64,000 nucleotides of DNA from CAVWNR01 sp963756525 (GTDB lineage: Bacteria; Actinomycetota; Actinomycetes; Mycobacteriales; Jatrophihabitantaceae), in assembly GCA_963756525.1 (NCBI GenBank), contig CAVWNR010000009.1, forward strand, positions 124,001-188,000. The letters run 5' to 3'. The stretch's first letter is position 1, and every line of letters starts with the position of its first letter. The notes under the pieces were generated by a model. It searched no databases. It was given only the letters and a program-made list of their open reading frames with translations, and was not told where the DNA came from. Position numbers and translations under genes: made by a program. Shown here one piece after another: positions 60,082-64,000 of the stretch.

Positions 60082-60540
60082 TTAGGCGGCCCTTGCACCG
60101 GGCCCGGGCTGCGCTTGCACCTCGCCGCTTGGCACCTCCGCGCCGCACCCGCGGCAGACTGCTGCGGCCGTGACCGGACCCGGGCAGCTCGGGTGTGCGA
60201 AGAGCACCGGCGGTTCACCTGGTGCGGCCCACCGGTCTCCCCATTGAGTGAGGGCCACGATGACCGGAGCGAGATCTCGGCCGCTCTCGGTCATCCGGTA
60301 ACCCGCTGGCTCTGCGCCGCCGCCGGACCCGTCGAGCGCCATGAGTCCCGCCTCCAGGAAGCGTTGTAGTCGCGCCGAGAGGACGTTCGGGGCGACACTC
60401 AGGCTCCGTTGAAAGTCGGAGAACCGGGTCATCCCCCGGAAGATCGCGTCCCGCAGAATCAGCAGGCTCCACCGCTCCCCAACCAGCTCGAGAGCCCGCG
60501 CCGCCGAGCAGTTCTGACCGTCGTACATCCGACCCAACAC
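60082..60540 (-). CDS. HxlR-family winged-helix regulator
   Basis: About 152 residues (GTG 60540; ATG 60528 is an alternative). HxlR signature: an N-terminal Cys-containing CSAARALELVGERWSLLILR, the winged helix FRGMTRFSDFQRSLSVAPNV LSARLQRFLEAG in segments, and YRMTESGRDLAPVIVALTQW. The C-terminal tail has a CRGCG pair that may bind metal or form a disulfide. Such regulators respond to electrophiles, aldehydes or other toxic compounds. It is divergent to the SnoaL-like gene at 60650, with a large dyad between them, so it probably represses itself and that gene. Confidence 0.9.
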   Translation of the reverse strand: MLGRMYDGQNCSAARALELVGERWSLLILRDAIFRGMTRFSDFQRSLSVAPNVLSARLQRFLEAGLMALDGSGGGAEPAGYRMTESGRDLAPVIVALTQWGDRWAAPGEPPVLFAHPSCPGPVTAAAVCRGCGAEVPSGEVQAQPGPGARAA

Positions 60541-60562
60541 ACCGACGATGCTAGCCCGCCTA

Positions 60563-60609
60563 CTTGCATCACGCTAGCATTGGCGGCTACTTTACTAGCG
60601 TCATGCAAG
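60563..60609. promoter_or_regulatory. Operator dyad between HxlR regulator and SnoaL-like gene
   Basis: CTTGCATCACGCTAG (60563-60577) and CTAGCGTCATGCAAG (60595-60609) are inverted 15-nt arms with a single mismatch, spaced by 17 nt. Each arm is also AT-richer than the surroundings. The position between divergent starts fits an HxlR binding site. Confidence 0.8.
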
Positions 60610-60649
60610 CATCGGCATCACTGCCGCGGGAAGAAAGGGCAGAACCGCC

Positions 60650-61075
60650 ATGGCAACCGCTACGCCCACCGCCAGCCCGGACCCGAGAAACGAGCAGCGC
60701 GACCAGCCTGTCGATATCTACCTGGAGGCCTTCTACACCGGCGACTTCAACCAGGCACGGTCCGTCGTCGCCGAGGACTTCCGGTTCGACGGTCCATTCC
60801 TGCAGGTTGCCGGACGGAACGCATTCTTCGCCTCGGCTGAAGGACTTCGGCCGATCGTGCACGGACATAGTCTGCTCCGCCGGTGGGTCGACGGGCCCGA
60901 GATCTGCTCGCTCTACGACGTCCAGCTGCAGACGCCGACCGCCACCGGGTCGGTGAGGATGTCCGAGTGGCACACTCTGCGCGCGGGCCTGCTGATCTGC
61001 GGGCGGGTCGTGTTCGACACCGCTGCGTTCCGGGCGCTGCTGCCACCGGCACCCGCGGTTGCCCGCAACGCCTGA
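60650..61075 (+). CDS. SnoaL-like/NTF2-fold protein
   Basis: About 141 residues. ATG 60650 with AAAGGG upstream. NTF2/SnoaL pattern: VDIYLEAFYTGDFNQARSVV, AEDFRFDGPFLQVAGRNAFF, the sheet ICSLYDVQLQTPTATGSVRM and RAGLLICGRVVFDTAAFRAL. Often an epoxide hydrolase, isomerase or small-molecule binder. The exact activity is not readable. Divergent from the HxlR gene and sharing its operator, so expression is probably induced by the HxlR effector, and the protein may act on that compound. Confidence 0.85.
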   Translation: MATATPTASPDPRNEQRDQPVDIYLEAFYTGDFNQARSVVAEDFRFDGPFLQVAGRNAFFASAEGLRPIVHGHSLLRRWVDGPEICSLYDVQLQTPTATGSVRMSEWHTLRAGLLICGRVVFDTAAFRALLPPAPAVARNA

Positions 61076-61090
61076 GCTGTCGGACAGCGA

Positions 61091-61108
61091 CGAGCGGCTC
61101 GCCGCTCG
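61091..61108 (+). terminator. Short hairpin after the SnoaL-like gene
   Basis: Perfect 7-bp arms CGAGCGG / CCGCTCG with loop CTCG, 15 nt after the stop codon. From here to 61650 no further gene is supported. Confidence 0.55.
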
Positions 61109-61650
61109 CCCGGACGGTCGCCGAAGCAGAAGAGTGCGCCCCCGACTTGGACGCCATGGGTTCGGCTCGGACGCGGTGCAGGTAAACGGGCAGATCTTGG
61201 CGATGGCCCGCCGCGGCCGCCCGATCCGCAAGGTGTCGAGCGACCGAGCGACCGAGTGACCGAGCTGTTCACCGCCGGTGTGCGAGCACCGTTCCCGCCG
61301 CCGGCAACCCACGCCCGATAAGAGAAGGCGTTTCATCGCCGAGCACGCCCACGCGCAGTGGCCGCAGCTGGCAGAAGAAGCCCTCGCCTTCGTGGCGGTG
61401 GACCGCCCCTGACCGCCCACCGAACGGCGACTTGCGTTGAGCGTCCCGTCCCTGCCCGGCGGCTGGTAGGGCTCCGTCGGGCCGTAGCAGCCGGCGGCGC
61501 CGGCGACCGTGGCCCAAGCCCGGTCGCCGATCCGCTTTCGGCCAGTGCGACGAGTCCCGGTGCGCGAGAACGCCTGGTGTCCTGCCGCCTTCATCAAGCC
61601 TCCGAGCCATGACCACCCCTAGGCGGAGGCCGATGATAGAAGGGGCGTTC

Positions 61651-62097
61651 ATGGCAGGAGGACAGGACGTGGAAAGCGGGCCGACACCGTTCGAGGTTCA
61701 CCAGTCGGGCGCGTTGCTGCACGGGACCAAGGCGCACCTCGCGGTAGGTGATCTGCTGGTCCCCGGCCACGTCTCGAACTTCGAGGCGGGACGGGTGATG
61801 AACCACGTCTACGTGACCGAGACGCTCGACGCGGCCGTCTGGGGCGCCGAACTGGCCGTCGGCGAGGGTCCCGGCCGCATTTACGTCGTGGAACCGACCG
61901 GCGCTCTCGAGGACGACCCCAACGTCACGGACAAGAAGTTCCCCGGCAACCCCACTCGCTCCTACCGGACCCGCGAGCCTGTCCGCATCGTCGGCGAGCT
62001 GCAGGGCTGGACAGGTCACTCTCCCGAACAATTGCAGGCGATGAAGGACGGCCTCGCCGACCTCAAGCGACGGGGTGTCGCCGTCATCTATGACTGA
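61651..62097 (+). CDS. arr: Rifampin ADP-ribosyltransferase
   Basis: About 148 residues, the usual Arr size. Landmarks: LLHGTKAHLAVGDLLVPGHV, VMNHVYVTETLDAAVWGAEL, GRIYVVEPTGALEDDPNVTD KKFPGNPTRSYR in segments, ending VRIVGELQGW. These match Arr enzymes, which transfer ADP-ribose from NAD to the C23 hydroxyl of rifamycins and inactivate them. ATG 61651 has GAAGGGG at good spacing. ATG 61633 and 61609 are alternatives with poorer sites. It is a stand-alone gene, as is usual in environmental actinobacteria. Confidence 0.95.
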   Translation: MAGGQDVESGPTPFEVHQSGALLHGTKAHLAVGDLLVPGHVSNFEAGRVMNHVYVTETLDAAVWGAELAVGEGPGRIYVVEPTGALEDDPNVTDKKFPGNPTRSYRTREPVRIVGELQGWTGHSPEQLQAMKDGLADLKRRGVAVIYD

Positions 62098-62554
62098 CCC
62101 AGGTCGCGCAACCGCCCGCAGACGTCGTCCGTTCGGTCGAAACTGGCATGGCCAGTCGCCGCGAACTGAATGGGCGAGTCAATGAGTCGCGCGCCGTCCC
62201 GTAAGCGAAACCTCCCACGCCACATGCCTGGGCGCCGAGGATGGCTCGCTCGGATCGTGCCGGCATGGCTGATGAGGTGAAGCACGCGTCGCTTCGTGCA
62301 CGCCGGAGGAGGCGGCGTCGCTGCTGCACCACGCCGCGCAGGTGTGGCAGAGACCGCCGACCGCATCACCGTGGATCCGGGCTGAACCGTCGTCAAATCC
62401 TGGCCCGAGTATCTGGCATGACGAGCGGCCCGCTGCCAACCGCGCGCGCTCGGCTCGCCGCGCGCCGAGTTGCTGATTTGACCTGTGGTATCGGCCTCAG
62501 CGACGCGCAACCGTGCGATCGTTGGCTCTCAGCTTGACCGGGCAGACTCGGGGT
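62098..62554. other. Intergenic with faint transposase-like relic
   Basis: On the plus strand near 62290-62390 one frame reads TPEEAASLLHHAAQVW and another ADRITVDPG, which would join into a coding-like segment. Too short to assign. Confidence 0.3.
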
Positions 62555-63739
62555 ATGCCATCGGCCACGAGCGTCACGCGCCCGGATCCGAGCCTGCCGG
62601 AGGGCGTAGACCTACTGCCGACGATCGGCCACCTGGTGATCCTGATCAAGGAGAACCACTCGTTTGACAATTACTTCGGCATGCTCGGACGTGGCGACGG
62701 ATTCAGCCTGGATGCCAGCGGTCGCCCGGTGAACAGCAACCCGGATCGACACGGCCGACCGGTAGTTGTGCACCATTTGACCTCACCCTGGCAGCCCTGG
62801 CATGGGCTGGACCAGCATTGGAACGCTAGTCATCTCCAGTGGGATCACGGCGCTAACGACGGGTTCGTGCGCACGACGAACAGCACCGCGCCGATGGGCT
62901 ACTGGACCGGGCAGGAGTTGCCCTTCTACTACGCGTTGGCCCGCACCTTTCCGATCGGCGACCGATACTTCGCCTCCTGCCTGGCGCAGACGTTTCCGAA
63001 CCGGCGCTTCCTGCAAGCCGGCACCGCGTACGGGCTGGTGGCGAGCAAGGTCCTCGATCCACTCGCGGCGAACCCGCCGGGCGGGGTGATCTGGGACAAA
63101 CTCGACCGCTTCCACATCAGCTGGATCAACTACTTCGTGGAAGCACCCGAGATCGGTTTGTTCCCCCGGGTCCTGCTCGAGCACCCGGCCAACGTCCGGC
63201 CGCTCGTCGAGTTCTACGACGACTGTCGACACGATCGGCTGCCGGCGGTCAGCCTCATTACCCCGGAAGTCTTTGTGCTGTCCGAGGGGGAGACCCAAGA
63301 CGTTCAGCTCGGCGAGGCGTTCACCGCCAGCATCGTCAACGCCGTGCTGCACAGCCCGGCGTGGCCGCGCACGATGCTGATCGTCGCCTACGACGAACAC
63401 GGCGGCTACTACGACCACGTTCCGCCGCCGCCGGCGATCCCACCCGACGACGTGCCACCCGACATTCACCTGCCCCCAGACCAGCCCGGCGGCTACGACC
63501 GGTACGGCTTCCGGGTGCCCTGCATCATCGTTGCCCCATTCGCCAAATCCGACCACGTGTCGCACCAGGTCTACGACCACACCTCAATCCTGAAGACGAT
63601 CGAACGCAAATGGAATCTCGCACCGCTCACCCGGCGAGACGCCGCCGCGAGCGATCTACTCGATTTCGTCGTTCTCACCGGGCCGCCCGCATTTGACCAC
63701 CCGCCCGCGCTACCACCCGCCGGTTCGGCGACGCGGTGA
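62555..63739 (+). CDS. Phospholipase C-like phosphoesterase (alkaline-phosphatase superfamily)
   Basis: About 394 residues. The phosphoesterase family motif IGHLVILIKENHSFDNYFG provides the metal-binding Glu/Asn and active-site region. Further matches: LQWDHGANDGFVR, RYFASCLAQTFPNRRFLQAG, LITPEV, LIVAYDEHGGYYDHVPPPPA (metal-binding Asp-Glu-His-Gly) and VYDHTSILKTIERKW. The family includes bacterial phospholipase C and acid phosphatases. Most are exported by Tat, but no signal peptide is visible here from ATG 62555 or the GTG at 62513, which is unusual. It may act inside the cell, or the start lies in a damaged upstream part. Confidence 0.92.
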   Translation: MPSATSVTRPDPSLPEGVDLLPTIGHLVILIKENHSFDNYFGMLGRGDGFSLDASGRPVNSNPDRHGRPVVVHHLTSPWQPWHGLDQHWNASHLQWDHGANDGFVRTTNSTAPMGYWTGQELPFYYALARTFPIGDRYFASCLAQTFPNRRFLQAGTAYGLVASKVLDPLAANPPGGVIWDKLDRFHISWINYFVEAPEIGLFPRVLLEHPANVRPLVEFYDDCRHDRLPAVSLITPEVFVLSEGETQDVQLGEAFTASIVNAVLHSPAWPRTMLIVAYDEHGGYYDHVPPPPAIPPDDVPPDIHLPPDQPGGYDRYGFRVPCIIVAPFAKSDHVSHQVYDHTSILKTIERKWNLAPLTRRDAAASDLLDFVVLTGPPAFDHPPALPPAGSATR

Positions 63740-63857
63740 CTCGACCAGCGAGACCGCGGCCGACCGTTCGGCTGACTGACCGGCGTGCCCGTCCTGATCA
63801 ACACGGCAGCGGCTAGCCATCGACAGGATGAGCAGTGATTCGGTGTAACAGCGAGTC

Positions 63858-64000
63858 GTGAACTCCGTCGACGGAACCTTCCAGCCGCAAAATCCCGCTG
63901 CTCTGGAGGTCGAGATGTGGGAGGCGTACCAGGCCAGTCTGGTCCAGAAGGCGCAGGCTCGGAAGCGACTCGATGCACAGCTCACCGCGGTCAAGGCCAA
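63858..64000 (+). CDS. 5' end of a hypothetical gene (cut by window edge)
   Basis: The GTG at 63858 opens VNSVDGTFQPQNPAALEVEM, WEAYQASLVQKAQARKRLDA, QLTAVKA, open to the end of the window. The sequence is helical and charged with a Trp-Glu-Ala-Tyr segment. I do not recognise the family from 47 residues. No strong ribosome-binding site, but a leaderless or weak start is possible. Confidence 0.5.
   Translation, partial: MNSVDGTFQPQNPAALEVEMWEAYQASLVQKAQARKRLDAQLTAVKA

Noticed and set aside
1..64000. CRISPR arrays, rRNA or tRNA genes
   Set aside because: No regularly spaced repeats and no conserved RNA-gene sequence seen on reading both strands; a covariance-model scan would be needed to exclude small RNAs.

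Overview
The window is a high-GC stretch from an actinomycete (Actinomycetota). The signs are near-uniform G/C at third codon positions, many GTG starts, frequent 4-bp GTGA/ATGA gene overlaps, an OmpR-type two-component pair, actinobacterial families (DUF1345, GabD1-like SSADH, Arr, HxlR, MMPL) and several exported proteins with actinobacterial signal peptides. I cannot name the genus from sequence alone. No rRNA, tRNA or CRISPR array was seen.

Layout. 0-1.5 kb holds a frameshifted VOC fragment and a twice-frameshifted VIT1/CCC1 transporter. At 1.5-8.2 kb a two-component system (minus) lies divergent to a compact five-gene operon: ferric-reductase/FNR flavocytochrome, FMN-binding protein, ApbE flavinyl transferase, flippase-like membrane protein and a b-type cytochrome-like membrane protein. 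This reads as a flavin-based trans-membrane electron-transfer module. 8.5-9.4 kb is an XRE-MNT/HEPN (MntA/HepT-like) toxin-antitoxin pair. 9.5-15.1 kb is an accessory island of small ORFs, IS21 and serine-recombinase relics and a decayed HEPN gene. At 16.9-22.3 kb a succinate-semialdehyde-type dehydrogenase, an APC permease and a copper amine oxidase form an amine-catabolism cluster.

15.3-39.4 kb is the most unusual part. It carries at least six exported proteins that I read as one multi-copy family: four have an amphipathic hairpin that looks like an aerolysin/ETX-MTX2 pore-forming module, and five share an N-terminal beta-rich module. Several of these, and some neighbouring membrane or hydrolase genes, have the same roughly 20-nt dyad motif 70-110 nt upstream, always in the same orientation (five good copies). 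One copy lies in a ~120-bp inverted duplication of a whole leader plus start codon feeding two divergent, unrelated genes.

39.6-64 kb mixes intact metabolic and envelope genes (SDR, MMPL transporter, Ig-like secreted protein, a large secreted GH31 glycosidase, PBP4-type D,D-carboxypeptidase, P450, HxlR regulator with an operator dyad, Arr rifampin ADP-ribosyltransferase, phospholipase-C-like phosphoesterase) with relics (IS110, creatinase, PASTA-like tail, MFS). Long core genes are intact while accessory genes often carry one to several frameshifts. This argues for real gene decay rather than uniformly poor sequence, although the reads should be checked.
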